Origin: Actinomycetes bacterium
GTDB taxonomy: Bacteria; Actinomycetota; Thermoleophilia; Gaiellales; Gaiellaceae
Direction of reading: 5' to 3'
Length of the DNA: 14,796 nt
Assembly: GCA_030624785.1 (NCBI GenBank)
Contig: JAUXJK010000016.1
Location: forward strand, 1-14,796
The notes under the pieces are model-generated. The model was not told the origin of the DNA. It ran no database searches and was given only the letters and a program-made list of their open reading frames with translations. A program made the position numbers and the translations under genes. Positions within the stretch are counted from its first letter, which is position 1. Each line of letters starts with the position of its first letter. Below are positions 1-6,710 of this stretch, one piece after another.

Positions 1-53
1 CGGGCCCGCACGTCGGTCGGACTGATGTGCGTCGAGCGCCTCGTCGACGTCAT
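1..53 (-). CDS. tsaE: N-terminus of probable TsaE (tRNA t6A ATPase), runs off left edge
   Basis: An ATG at 53..51 overlaps the TGA of nnr (ATGA), and the frame stays open to the window edge. It gives 17 residues, MTSTRRSTHISPTDVRA. The pattern of a short polar start followed by THxSPTDVRA resembles the beginning of TsaE/YjeE, the ATPase of the threonylcarbamoyladenosine (t6A) tRNA modification complex, whose N-terminus commonly reads T-x-S-x-x-x-T-R-A. In many actinobacteria tsaE lies a little downstream of nnr, often with alr between them. No P-loop is visible because the gene is cut. Alanine racemase is the main alternative, but its usual start (a V-D-L-x-A-I-x-x-N pattern) is not seen. That a gene starts here is fairly sure; its identity is inferred from very little sequence. 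Confidence 0.4.
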   Translation of the reverse strand, partial: MTSTRRSTHISPTDVRA

Positions 54-1615
54 CGCAGGCTTCGGCCAGCTGGACCCGCGTTCAAAGCTCCCGAGGAGAT
101 CGGTCCGGGCAGCCCCTGAGCGCCAGCCACGATCGCCGGTATCGCACCAACGACGTCGCTGGCGATCAAGCCGGGCATACCGACCTGTGCAGCTGCCCGA
201 CGAGCCGCGAGCCCAGCGATGGCAACGCCGACCGCGGCGGCGTCGAGGGGACAAAGCCTCCTCGAGAGCGCCGCAGCCACGATGCCCGTAAGGACATCTC
301 CGCTACCGGCAGTTGCGAGGCCGGGCGTACCGAGGTCGCTTACGAGCACGCCGTTCTCAGCACTCGCAACGAGCGTGTCCGCACCCTTGAGGACGACCAC
401 CGCGTCGGCCCGAACGGAAGCTTCGGTGACGGCCGCGAGCCGATGCGCATCCACCCACGTTGACGGACGCCCCAGAAGTCGGCCGAGCTCCCCGGCATGC
501 GGAGTCAGGACGGTCGGGTTCGTTCGAGAACTAACCGATTCGAGATTCTCGCCCAGGGCCCACAGTCCATCAGCATCGAGAACGATGGGTTGCGTCAACT
601 CGCTCATCAACGCTTCGACGAGATCTCGAGCAACGTCACCCCTGCCAAGCCCGGGCCCGATGGCAACGGCGCCAGCCTTCGACGCAGCCGCGGCGATGAG
701 CGGAAGATCCTCCATACTCAATACGCCGTCGAGATCAACGCACGAACGAGTCATCACCTCGAGGCTCTGCGCCTCGAACACCGCGCTGAGGCTAGCGGGC
801 ACACATCCGACAACGACACCTGCTCCAGCGCGAAGAGCCGCGCGCGCAGTCAGTGCGGGTGCGCCCGTCAGACCCGGTGAGCCGCCGACCACGACGATCG
901 AGCCTGCGGTGTACTTGTTGTCGCCGGCCGCCCGCGCTCCGATGCGTGCCACGATCCCCGGACAGATTCGGCCGTTCGCGGCCTCCCTGGTTGCCGCCTG
1001 AGCGCTATCGAGGCCAATATCTGCCACGATCACCTCTCCGGAGAAGAGGGAGCCCGGCGCCACCATATGGCCAAGCTTGCGCGCGTGGAAACTGACAGTC
1101 AGCTCGGCCTGAACGGCTCGCGTTCCAATCTCGCCGCTAGACGCGTCGACACCCGACGGCACATCGACGCTGACGACCGGACCATCTCGACGATTGATGT
1201 CGTCGATCGCCGCGCCGGCCTCCGAACGCAGCTCCCCCACGAAGCCGGTGCCAAGTAGCGCATCCACAACTCCATCGGTTGTCGTCGGGGTCTCGACCGG
1301 GTCGATCGCGAGCTCGCGGCAGCGCCGAAAGTTTTCCGCGGCATTGCCGCTGTATCGGTTGGCATCGCAACGAAGCACGAGCTCGACGTCCCTTCCAAGG
1401 CGGCGCAGGTGGCGTGCAACGACCAGACCGTCCCCACCGTTGGAGCCTCCCCCGCAGTGCACACCCCAACGCCCGATGCCTGGAAACCGAGCGACGGCAG
1501 CTTCCGCACACGATCGCCCGGCGCGTTCCATCAAATCTAGCGTCGGGCCCGAGTAGGTTGCCTCCGCTGCGCGCATCTCAGAGGCCGTGAAGAGCGCCTC
1601 CCAGCTGTCTGTCAC
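50..1615 (-). CDS. nnr: Bifunctional NAD(P)HX epimerase / ADP-dependent dehydratase
   Basis: This 521-residue protein repairs hydrated NADH and NADPH. The N-terminal half (about 1-215) is the NnrE epimerase, with the nucleotide-binding GGGSNGGDG loop (55-63), DALLGTG (118-124) and SVDVPSGVD (149-157). The C-terminal half (about 225-510) is the ribokinase-like NnrD dehydratase, with KYTAG and VVGGSPGLTGAP (about 234-253), TPHAGELGRLLG (371-382) and the catalytic loop region TAGSGDVLTG (435-444). Both halves look intact, and the length suits the fused form known from E. coli YjeF and mycobacterial Nnr. The frame is open farther upstream. I chose GTG at 1615 because it overlaps the acpS stop as GTGA and gives a start a few residues before the conserved region; the longer version would add 59 residues antisense-free but non-homologous sequence lying over acpS. 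It is followed by a four-base overlap with the next gene. Confidence 0.93.
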   Translation of the reverse strand: MTDSWEALFTASEMRAAEATYSGPTLDLMERAGRSCAEAAVARFPGIGRWGVHCGGGSNGGDGLVVARHLRRLGRDVELVLRCDANRYSGNAAENFRRCRELAIDPVETPTTTDGVVDALLGTGFVGELRSEAGAAIDDINRRDGPVVSVDVPSGVDASSGEIGTRAVQAELTVSFHARKLGHMVAPGSLFSGEVIVADIGLDSAQAATREAANGRICPGIVARIGARAAGDNKYTAGSIVVVGGSPGLTGAPALTARAALRAGAGVVVGCVPASLSAVFEAQSLEVMTRSCVDLDGVLSMEDLPLIAAAASKAGAVAIGPGLGRGDVARDLVEALMSELTQPIVLDADGLWALGENLESVSSRTNPTVLTPHAGELGRLLGRPSTWVDAHRLAAVTEASVRADAVVVLKGADTLVASAENGVLVSDLGTPGLATAGSGDVLTGIVAAALSRRLCPLDAAAVGVAIAGLAARRAAAQVGMPGLIASDVVGAIPAIVAGAQGLPGPISSGALNAGPAGRSLR

Positions 1616-1974
1616 GCCTTGTCCTCGAGAATGCAGATCGCGGTCGCAAGCTCGCGCGAGTGGGTCATCGAGAGATCCATTGCGCCGGCGCACACGCGCT
1701 CGGCAAACGCCAACGTGCTGCCGGACAACGTCACAGACGGTTTGGGTCGACCCGCTATCTCTATCTCGAGCCAGGTGAAGTTGACGCCGCACCCCAGCGC
1801 CTTGCCAACCGCTTCCTTCCCGGCGAAGCGCGCAGCGTAGTGTTGCGGCGGGTTTGGTCGCGATTCGCAGTACTCGCGCTCAGCGTCCGTGAAAACGCGA
1901 GACCGGAACCCCGCGTAGCGCCGCATGGCGCGGTCGACCCGCGCAATCTCGATGATGTCGACACCGACGCGCAC
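1612..1974 (-). CDS. acpS: Holo-[acyl-carrier-protein] synthase
   Basis: This 120-residue protein matches the usual AcpS length. It transfers 4'-phosphopantetheine from CoA to the serine of acyl carrier protein, activating it for fatty acid synthesis. The Mg2+-binding GVDIIEI motif (4-10, Asp6) and the second metal/CoA motif RFAGKEAVGKALG (49-61, Glu54) are present. The C-terminal SMTHSRELATA strand (102-112) matches the family's S-x-S/T-H-x-x-x-x-A-x-A pattern. The start is GTG at 1974. It lies 69 bases after glmS and overlaps nnr by four bases (GTGA). A TACACT hexamer ends six bases before the GTG, so the gene may have its own leaderless transcript. The glmS-acpS-nnr order is common in actinobacteria. 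Confidence 0.95.
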   Translation of the reverse strand: MRVGVDIIEIARVDRAMRRYAGFRSRVFTDAEREYCESRPNPPQHYAARFAGKEAVGKALGCGVNFTWLEIEIAGRPKPSVTLSGSTLAFAERVCAGAMDLSMTHSRELATAICILEDKA

Positions 1975-1980
1975 TGACCT

Positions 1981-1986
1981 AGTGTA
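1981..1986 (-). promoter_or_regulatory. Candidate -10 element for leaderless acpS
   Basis: On the minus strand TACACT is followed by AGGTCA and then the GTG start of acpS. A -10 hexamer placed here would put transcription start at or within a base of the GTG, giving an mRNA with no 5' leader. The glmS-acpS gap has no convincing -35 hexamer and no good ribosome binding site other than AGGT, which is too close to the start. Leaderless mRNAs are common in actinobacteria. The element is seen; its use is inferred. Confidence 0.35.
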
Positions 1987-2043
1987 GGCGCCCGTCCCTG
2001 TTGTCCCGACGCGAACAGGCTGATCTGCCCGCCTCCGTTGCTG

Positions 2044-3873
2044 CTACTCGACCGTGACGGTTTTTGCCAGGTTGCGCGGCTGATCGACGTTCAAGCCGCG
2101 AAGTCGAGCGATGCGGTACGCGAGGAGCTGAAGTGGGAGCGTTGCGACGATGGGTTGAAGAAATGCGTGAGTTCGCGGAACGAAGATCACATCGTCCGCA
2201 TGATGCTGAATGTCTTCGTTCCCATCGGTCGCTATCGCGATTACCTGAGCACCGCGCGCCTTGACTTCCTGAATGTTCGAGACCATCTTGTCGTATACGT
2301 GCGAATCGGTCGCGATGCAGACGACGGGCGTTTCTTCATCAAGGAGCGCGATCGGGCCATGCTTCATCTCGCCGGCCGAATACGCCTCCGTCGGGATGTA
2401 TGAAATCTCCTTCAACTTGAGCGCCCCTTCGAGGCACACAGGAAGCCCGACGTGTCGGCCGAGGTAGAGGAAGAAAGGCTTCTGGTGATGGCGCTGGGCG
2501 ACCTCATCGATTGGGTGCGCACCCGCGAGGAACTCCTCGATCTGTGACGGAAGTCGCTCGACCTCTTCCGTCAGTGACGCTACTGCATAGGGCTCGAGTG
2601 TCTTGCGCACCTCCGCGAGGCGAAGAGCCAGCAACGTGAGAAGTGTGACCTGCGCCGTAAACGTCTTCGTCGCCGCCACGCCCATCTCAAGACCCGCGCG
2701 CGTGTAGAGCACGCTGTCGGCCTCTCGCGTGATCTGTGTTCCCATCATGTTCGTGATCGCAACCGTGTGCGCACCTTTCTCGCGCGCCAGGCTCATCGCC
2801 GCGAGCGTGTCCGCTGTTTCACCGGATTGCGAGATCGCCACCACGAGCGTGTCGCGAGAAAGCACCGGATTGCGGTAGCGCCACTCGCTCGCAATGTCTG
2901 GTTCGCACGGCAGGCGCGCCCACTCCTCAACGAGGTAGCGACCGACAACGCCCGCGTGATACGCAGTTCCACACGCGAGAACCACCATGCGCCGCAGGTT
3001 TTGCATCTCAACGTCACCGAGGCCAAAGTCCTCGAGGACAAGGCGTCCACCGCGAATGCGATCGCCGATCGTCTCTCTCACTGCATCCGGTTGCTCGTGA
3101 ATCTCCTTCAGCATGAATGTCTCGTAGCCGCCCTTCTCCGCGGCTTCGTCGTCCCAGTCGACAGCGGTCTCTTCACGCTCGACAGGTTGGCCCTCGCCGC
3201 TGAACACCTCGACTCCATCGGCCGTTATGACCGCTATCTCGTCCTCCTCGACCAGCTTGACTCGAGAGGTCTGGCTGAGGAAGGCAGCGATCGATGACGA
3301 AACGAAGGTCTCGCCGTCACCGAGCCCAACTACGAGCGGGCACTGTCGTCGCGCGCCGACCATCACCCCGTGATGGCTGCGGTGCACCACAACGAACGCG
3401 TAGTGACCTTCGAGCTCCGCGTATGCAGCACGCACGGCTTCGACCAGATCGCCGGTGTAGTGGCGCTCGACAAGATGGACAACGCACTCGGCATCGGTCT
3501 CGGATGTCAGGACATGGCCGTCGTGTACGAGGCTCGCGCGTAGCTCTCGGTAGTTCTCCACGATCCCGTTCAGGACGACGGCAATATCGCCCTCGGGTGA
3601 GCCTACGAGCGGGTGTGCGTTCTCGACCCGAACTGTGCCGTGTGTCGCCCACCTCGTATGACCAATACCGGTAGTGAGCGAGGACTCGTCAGCCGTATCG
3701 AGCTCGCTCTTGAGGTTCGAGAGATTTCCTACCGCCCTGGTTACCCGCAGATCGTCGGCGCCGACCAGGCAGATGCCCGCGGAGTCGTAGCCGCGATACT
3801 CAAGCCGCTCCAATCCCTGAAGGAGAAGGGGCTGCGCGGGCCGTGACCCGACGTATCCAATGATTCCACACAA
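2044..3873 (-). CDS. glmS: Glutamine-fructose-6-phosphate aminotransferase (isomerizing)
   Basis: This 609-residue enzyme makes glucosamine-6-phosphate from fructose-6-phosphate and glutamine, the first committed step to UDP-GlcNAc and peptidoglycan. The N-terminal Ntn glutaminase domain begins CGIIGYVG, with RGYDSAG, GHTRWATHG and NGIVENYRELR following. Two SIS sugar-isomerase domains follow, with ACGTAYHAG, SQSGETADTLAA and the EGALKLKEISYIPTEAYSAG-type substrate segment. The C-terminus PRNLAKTVTVE is canonical. The open frame reaches a TTG at 3891, but I chose TTG at 3873. It places the nucleophilic Cys directly after the initiator Met, as the family requires, and GAGGAG lies 10 bases upstream. 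Its substrate flow continues from glmS to glmM, the gene just upstream. The gap to glmM is 129 bases and no glmS ribozyme was recognised there. Confidence 0.96.
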   Translation of the reverse strand: MCGIIGYVGSRPAQPLLLQGLERLEYRGYDSAGICLVGADDLRVTRAVGNLSNLKSELDTADESSLTTGIGHTRWATHGTVRVENAHPLVGSPEGDIAVVLNGIVENYRELRASLVHDGHVLTSETDAECVVHLVERHYTGDLVEAVRAAYAELEGHYAFVVVHRSHHGVMVGARRQCPLVVGLGDGETFVSSSIAAFLSQTSRVKLVEEDEIAVITADGVEVFSGEGQPVEREETAVDWDDEAAEKGGYETFMLKEIHEQPDAVRETIGDRIRGGRLVLEDFGLGDVEMQNLRRMVVLACGTAYHAGVVGRYLVEEWARLPCEPDIASEWRYRNPVLSRDTLVVAISQSGETADTLAAMSLAREKGAHTVAITNMMGTQITREADSVLYTRAGLEMGVAATKTFTAQVTLLTLLALRLAEVRKTLEPYAVASLTEEVERLPSQIEEFLAGAHPIDEVAQRHHQKPFFLYLGRHVGLPVCLEGALKLKEISYIPTEAYSAGEMKHGPIALLDEETPVVCIATDSHVYDKMVSNIQEVKARGAQVIAIATDGNEDIQHHADDVIFVPRTHAFLQPIVATLPLQLLAYRIARLRGLNVDQPRNLAKTVTVE

Positions 3874-3883
3874 ATCGCTAGGT

Positions 3884-3889
3884 CTCCTC
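3884..3889 (-). promoter_or_regulatory. Ribosome binding site fixing the glmS TTG start
   Basis: GAGGAG on the minus strand lies 10 bases before the TTG at 3873..3871. The upstream in-frame TTG at 3891 has no comparable site before it, and the site would then lie inside the coding region. This supports the 609-residue form, with Cys as the residue exposed after Met removal. Confidence 0.6.
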
Positions 3890-3988
3890 AACCATTGTCG
3901 AACGTAGCGCCCTGATGCTCAAGTCCATCTCCTGCGCAACAGCAAATCTTCTTGTCGACGGTCTCGCCCGCGGCGCCTCAACAGCGTC

Positions 3989-4006
3989 CTGATTCCGCCG
4001 AATCAG
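3989..4006 (-). repeat. Perfect 7-bp inverted repeat across the glmM stop codon
   Basis: CTGATTC and GAATCAG are separated by CGCC (loop 3996-3999), and the glmM TGA (4005..4003) lies in the stem. The hairpin could slow or partly terminate transcription between glmM and glmS, or protect the 3' end. No T-run follows on the minus strand, so a standard intrinsic terminator is not supported. Confidence 0.35.
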
Positions 4007-5277
4007 CTGAGTTGATCCTCAACAAGTGCGGCGAGTCTATCGCAGAGATCTCTGGCGAGAGAGGCGTCACGTGCCTCGGCCAGAACACGAACAAGCGCCT
4101 CCGTGCCTGACGGTCTGACAAGAACTCGCGCTGAACCCGCATGCTCGTCATTGAGCTCTCGGACCGTCTCCTCGATCAGGGGACTGATCTTCCTTGTGCG
4201 CACTGCCACATTGTTTGTGGCCTGTGGCCAGGGAACGAGGAGCTCAGCTTGTTCCGACAGCGTACGACCGGATTCGACGAGCGATCCGCACAGCATCATC
4301 GCTGCCGCCAACCCATCGCCAGTTGTGTGGCCATCGAGGTACACAATGTGGCCCGACTGTTCACCGCCGAGCAACGCACCCTCGCGTTGGAGTGCCTCCA
4401 CGATGTAGCGGTCGCCGACGTCCGTCGTGATAACGCGAATGTCGTTGGCCGCCATCAACTCGTGGAATCCCGCGTTCGTCATGACGGTGACTGCGACGGC
4501 TTCGACGTCAAGTTTCAAGGCAAGGATCGCGAGCAGCGCATCACCGTCAACGACGGAACCTCGCGAGTCAACCGCCATGAGCCGATCTCCGTCGCCATCA
4601 AATGCGAGGCCGAGGTCGTAGGTTCCGGCACGAACGGTCTTGGCCAGCAATGAAAGGTCAGTTGCGCCGCAGCCAACATTGATGTTGCTCCCGTCGGGCT
4701 CGGACCCTATTGCTGTCACGCGAGCGCCGAGCGCCTCGAGCGCTGGCGGCGCAATCCCGGCCATCGCCCCGTTGGCACAGTCGCACACGAACTCGAGCCC
4801 ATCCAGTGGCGACCCGAACCGTGCAGTCACGAGATCGACGTAGCGCTCGGCGGCTCCGTCGACCGTGACGAGATCGCCGCCGCCTTGACCAGACGTATCG
4901 AGCAAGGCTTCGATCTCGGCTTCCTCGCCATCTGTGAGTTTGCGCCCGCCCGCGGCGAAGAACTTGACTCCATTGTGCTCGGGCGGATTATGTGACGCAG
5001 AGATCACCGCGCCCTCGCTCTCAGCGAGCAAAGCGACCGCGGGCGTCGGCAGAACACCGGCGAGTTGAGCTGTAGCCCCCGCGTCCTGAATACCTGCGGC
5101 AAGCACTCGCTCGAGCCGCTCGCCCGACGAGCGCGTGTCGCGGCCGATTAGGACCTGTTTGCTCTGACTTTGGACGCCGAACGCTCGTCCGAGGCGTCGA
5201 ACAAGGTCAGCGGTCAAGGTGTCGCCAACGATGCCGCGCACTCCGTCCGTACCGAAGTACGTTCGCGTGGGCGTCAT
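4003..5277 (-). CDS. glmM: Phosphoglucosamine mutase
   Basis: GlmM interconverts glucosamine-6-phosphate and glucosamine-1-phosphate, feeding UDP-GlcNAc synthesis. All signature motifs are present: FGTDGVRG (8-15), the phosphoserine loop ISASHNP (92-98, Ser95), the Mg2+ loop DGDGDR (227-232), the sugar-binding GGEQSGH (304-310) and the phosphate-binding RPSGTE (388-393). At 424 residues it is somewhat shorter than the usual roughly 445. The missing residues appear to be in domain 3, just before VMTNAGFHE, where most homologues have a longer linker. Two small deviations are DGDGDR rather than DGDADR, and Ala after RPSGTE where Pro is usual. The ATG at 5277 lies 16 bases after rpsI, so rplM-rpsI-glmM-glmS probably share a transcript. 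GlmM makes the next intermediate after the GlmS product. Confidence 0.95.
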   Translation of the reverse strand: MTPTRTYFGTDGVRGIVGDTLTADLVRRLGRAFGVQSQSKQVLIGRDTRSSGERLERVLAAGIQDAGATAQLAGVLPTPAVALLAESEGAVISASHNPPEHNGVKFFAAGGRKLTDGEEAEIEALLDTSGQGGGDLVTVDGAAERYVDLVTARFGSPLDGLEFVCDCANGAMAGIAPPALEALGARVTAIGSEPDGSNINVGCGATDLSLLAKTVRAGTYDLGLAFDGDGDRLMAVDSRGSVVDGDALLAILALKLDVEAVAVTVMTNAGFHELMAANDIRVITTDVGDRYIVEALQREGALLGGEQSGHIVYLDGHTTGDGLAAAMMLCGSLVESGRTLSEQAELLVPWPQATNNVAVRTRKISPLIEETVRELNDEHAGSARVLVRPSGTEALVRVLAEARDASLARDLCDRLAALVEDQLS

Positions 5278-5293
5278 GGACGGACTGGCCGAA

Positions 5294-5692
5294 CTAGCGC
5301 TTCGAGAACTGCGGCCGCTTGCGCGCCTTCTTGAATCCCGCCTTCTTGCGCTCGACTTCGCGAGCGTCGCGGGTCAAGAAACCTTCGCGCTTGAGCGTTG
5401 TCCGAAGACCAGGATCGGCCTCGACCAGAGCTCTCGCGATACCGTGGCGCAGCGCTCCCGCCTGGCCAGAGATACCGCCGCCATGTAGCCGCGCGCGTAC
5501 GTCAAACCGGTCTCGCATCCCTGCAAGCTCAAGCGGTGCCAGCGCCGCAACCTGCAGCGTGGCGCGCGGGAAATGCTCCTCGAACTTCTTCCCATTGATC
5601 GTGATTTCGCCATCGCCGGGGCGCAAGATGACGCGAGCGATCGACGTCTTGCGCTTGCCCGTGCCGCGATACTCCGCAATCTGGCTGCTCAC
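5294..5692 (-). CDS. rpsI: 30S ribosomal protein S9
   Basis: This 132-residue S9 has the family start [14 protein letters not shown] (8-21), the [19 protein letters not shown] core (71-89) and the invariant C-terminal KRPQFSKR, whose tail reaches the ribosomal P-site tRNA. The GTG start at 5692 overlaps the rplM stop by four bases (GTGA), as expected for the near-universal rplM-rpsI pair made in equal amounts. Nothing unusual is seen in the protein. Confidence 0.97.
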   Translation of the reverse strand: MSSQIAEYRGTGKRKTSIARVILRPGDGEITINGKKFEEHFPRATLQVAALAPLELAGMRDRFDVRARLHGGGISGQAGALRHGIARALVEADPGLRTTLKREGFLTRDAREVERKKAGFKKARKRPQFSKR

Positions 5693-6150
5693 GCGTTGCC
5701 TCCGATATTCGCCAACGGCACGGGCTGCTGCGCCTCGTGCGGATGATTTGGTCCCACATAAACCTTGAGCTTCGTTATCTGAGTTCGAGCCAGACGATTT
5801 CTCGGCAGCATTCCCTTGACGGCGCGGCGAACGACCTCGGCCGGCCGGCGCTCGAGCTCCTCGCGGAGCGTGCGTTGACGCAGCCCTCCGGGGTAGCCGG
5901 AGTGCCGGTAATAGATCTTCTGGTCAAGCTTGTTTCCTGTCACATGCACCTTTTCCGCGTTGATCACCACGACAAAATCGCCCGTATCGACATGCGGCGT
6001 GTACTCCGGCTTGCGTTTACCCCGAAGGGTCTCTGCTATTGCGGTAGCCAGCCGACCAAGCGTCATACCTTCAGCGTCGACGATGTACCACGCTTGAGAT
6101 ATTTCACCGGGTTTGGCCGTCCAGGTGCGCTGCTTGTTTGGCAATGTCAC
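5689..6150 (-). CDS. rplM: 50S ribosomal protein L13
   Basis: This 153-residue L13 carries TWTAKPGEI (9-17), [16 protein letters not shown] (21-36), the [17 protein letters not shown] stretch (58-74), [10 protein letters not shown] (80-89) and MLPRNRLA (114-121). It assembles early into the large subunit, and in E. coli L13 represses its own rplM-rpsI mRNA through the 5' leader. The start is uncertain. GTG at 6150 is the longest, but GGAG overlaps it, and a TTG two codons in (6144) sits five bases after GGAG. Either choice keeps the conserved core. The upstream leader holds a strong hairpin (6165-6181) and a candidate promoter (6193-6201), both next to the end of an MFS remnant. Confidence 0.96.
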   Translation of the reverse strand: MTLPNKQRTWTAKPGEISQAWYIVDAEGMTLGRLATAIAETLRGKRKPEYTPHVDTGDFVVVINAEKVHVTGNKLDQKIYYRHSGYPGGLRQRTLREELERRPAEVVRRAVKGMLPRNRLARTQITKLKVYVGPNHPHEAQQPVPLANIGGNA

Positions 6151-6164
6151 TCCAGAGAGGTACG

Positions 6165-6181
6165 GACGGCAAGATGCCGTC
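6165..6181 (-). promoter_or_regulatory. Leader hairpin upstream of rplM
   Basis: GACGGCA and TGCCGTC form a perfect 7-bp stem around TCT, ending 14 bases before the rplM GTG and including part of the stop codon of the MFS remnant. No T-run follows, which argues against a terminator. Its place between the candidate promoter and the start codon suits a site for feedback control by L13, as known for E. coli rplM-rpsI, but the binding role is inferred only from position. Confidence 0.4.
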
Positions 6182-6620
6182 AGCGGGATCTGAGTGTACC
6201 AGCCACTTCGCCAAAGCCGGGGCGGATCGCATCACGCGAGATCCACAACATCGGCAGAAGAGCCGCGATGCCAGTGAGAAGCGCGAGAGCAGCTGGGCCG
6301 AACTCATTGAGCAGAAAGCCACCGAGCAGTGTCAGACATGCGGCCAGGAAGCTTGCGCCGAGGTCACCAAAGCCAAGCAGCTTGCCCCGTTCGGTCGGCG
6401 GCGTGCGATCTACGAGCTCAGCGCTACCAGCGACGTAGGCGACTATCCATCCGAGACCCAGCCCAAAGAGCGCGAATCCGATGGCTACAACCGACTCGAT
6501 CCACGCAAGGCTGAGCGCAGATATCGCCACAACCGCGAGTCCACCGATGAGCGCGGGTTGACGACCAATTCTCGCGCACGTCTGTGGGGGTGAGAGCAGA
6601 GGGCAGGCCAGACCGGCTGC
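6180..6620 (-). pseudogene. Truncated MFS transporter remnant (C-terminal third)
   Basis: After a TGA at 6623..6621 the minus strand is open to 6180. It reads from a PLLSPPQTCARIGRQPALIG stretch, which resembles the cytoplasmic loop between helices 8 and 9 of major facilitator superfamily carriers, into four hydrophobic segments. These include FALFGLGLGWIVAYVAGSA, then PPTERGKLLGFGDL, GASFLAACLTLLGGFLL and ALALLTGIAALLPMLW, matching helices 9-12. The first eight helices are absent: only 90 bases separate the break from the divergent eamA gene. No start with a ribosome binding site is seen; GTG at 6530 could give a 116-residue fragment. I read it as the leftover of a once complete exporter gene upstream of rplM. 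Its 3' end now seems to hold the rplM promoter, which may explain its survival. The MFS assignment is by motif memory, not by search. Confidence 0.7.
6193..6201 (-). promoter_or_regulatory. Candidate extended -10 promoter for rplM-rpsI
   Basis: TGGTACACT on the minus strand combines a TGn extension with a TACACT hexamer. Transcription would start near 6186, giving a leader of about 35 bases with the hairpin at 6165-6181. No good -35 hexamer is seen at the usual distance, as often with extended -10 promoters. The same TGGTAC(G/A) form occurs upstream of guaB. The element lies inside the last codons of the MFS remnant. Confidence 0.4.
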
Positions 6621-6648
6621 TCAGCGCCAAACGCCTGACTGACAGCCA

Positions 6649-6663
6649 GCCCTAGCGTAGGGC
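6649..6663. repeat. Inverted repeat in the eamA / MFS-remnant spacer
   Basis: GCCCTA and TAGGGC flank GCG. A second CTAGCGT copy lies at 6672-6678, 20 bases after the first at 6652-6658. The region 6624-6710 has no gene and probably holds the eamA promoter. The repeats could be an operator, for example for a local regulator, but no regulator gene lies nearby. Confidence 0.3.
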
Positions 6664-6710
6664 CTCACCCGCTAGCGTGGACGGGTGGCCCTGCTTCCAC
6701 AACGCCGAAC

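Noticed and set aside
219..1001. 260-codon plus-strand open frame
   Set aside because: It lies fully antisense to nnr, is Ala/Arg/Ser/Pro-rich with no recognisable domain, and reflects third-position GC bias of the real gene.
1616..1792. 59-residue N-terminal extension of nnr
   Set aside because: It overlaps acpS in another frame, has no family counterpart, and the GTGA junction gives a better start.
3874..4002. Possible glmS ribozyme upstream of glmS
   Set aside because: The gap is 129 bases and I could not find the conserved core (cleavage-site AGCGCC followed by the expected paired and pseudoknot segments). A covariance-model search would settle it.
6148..6165. PyrR-binding-loop-like sequence TCCAGAGAGGT on the plus strand
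   Set aside because: It resembles the remembered PyrR RNA site, but it is antisense to the rplM leader and no pyrimidine gene follows on the plus strand. Probably chance.
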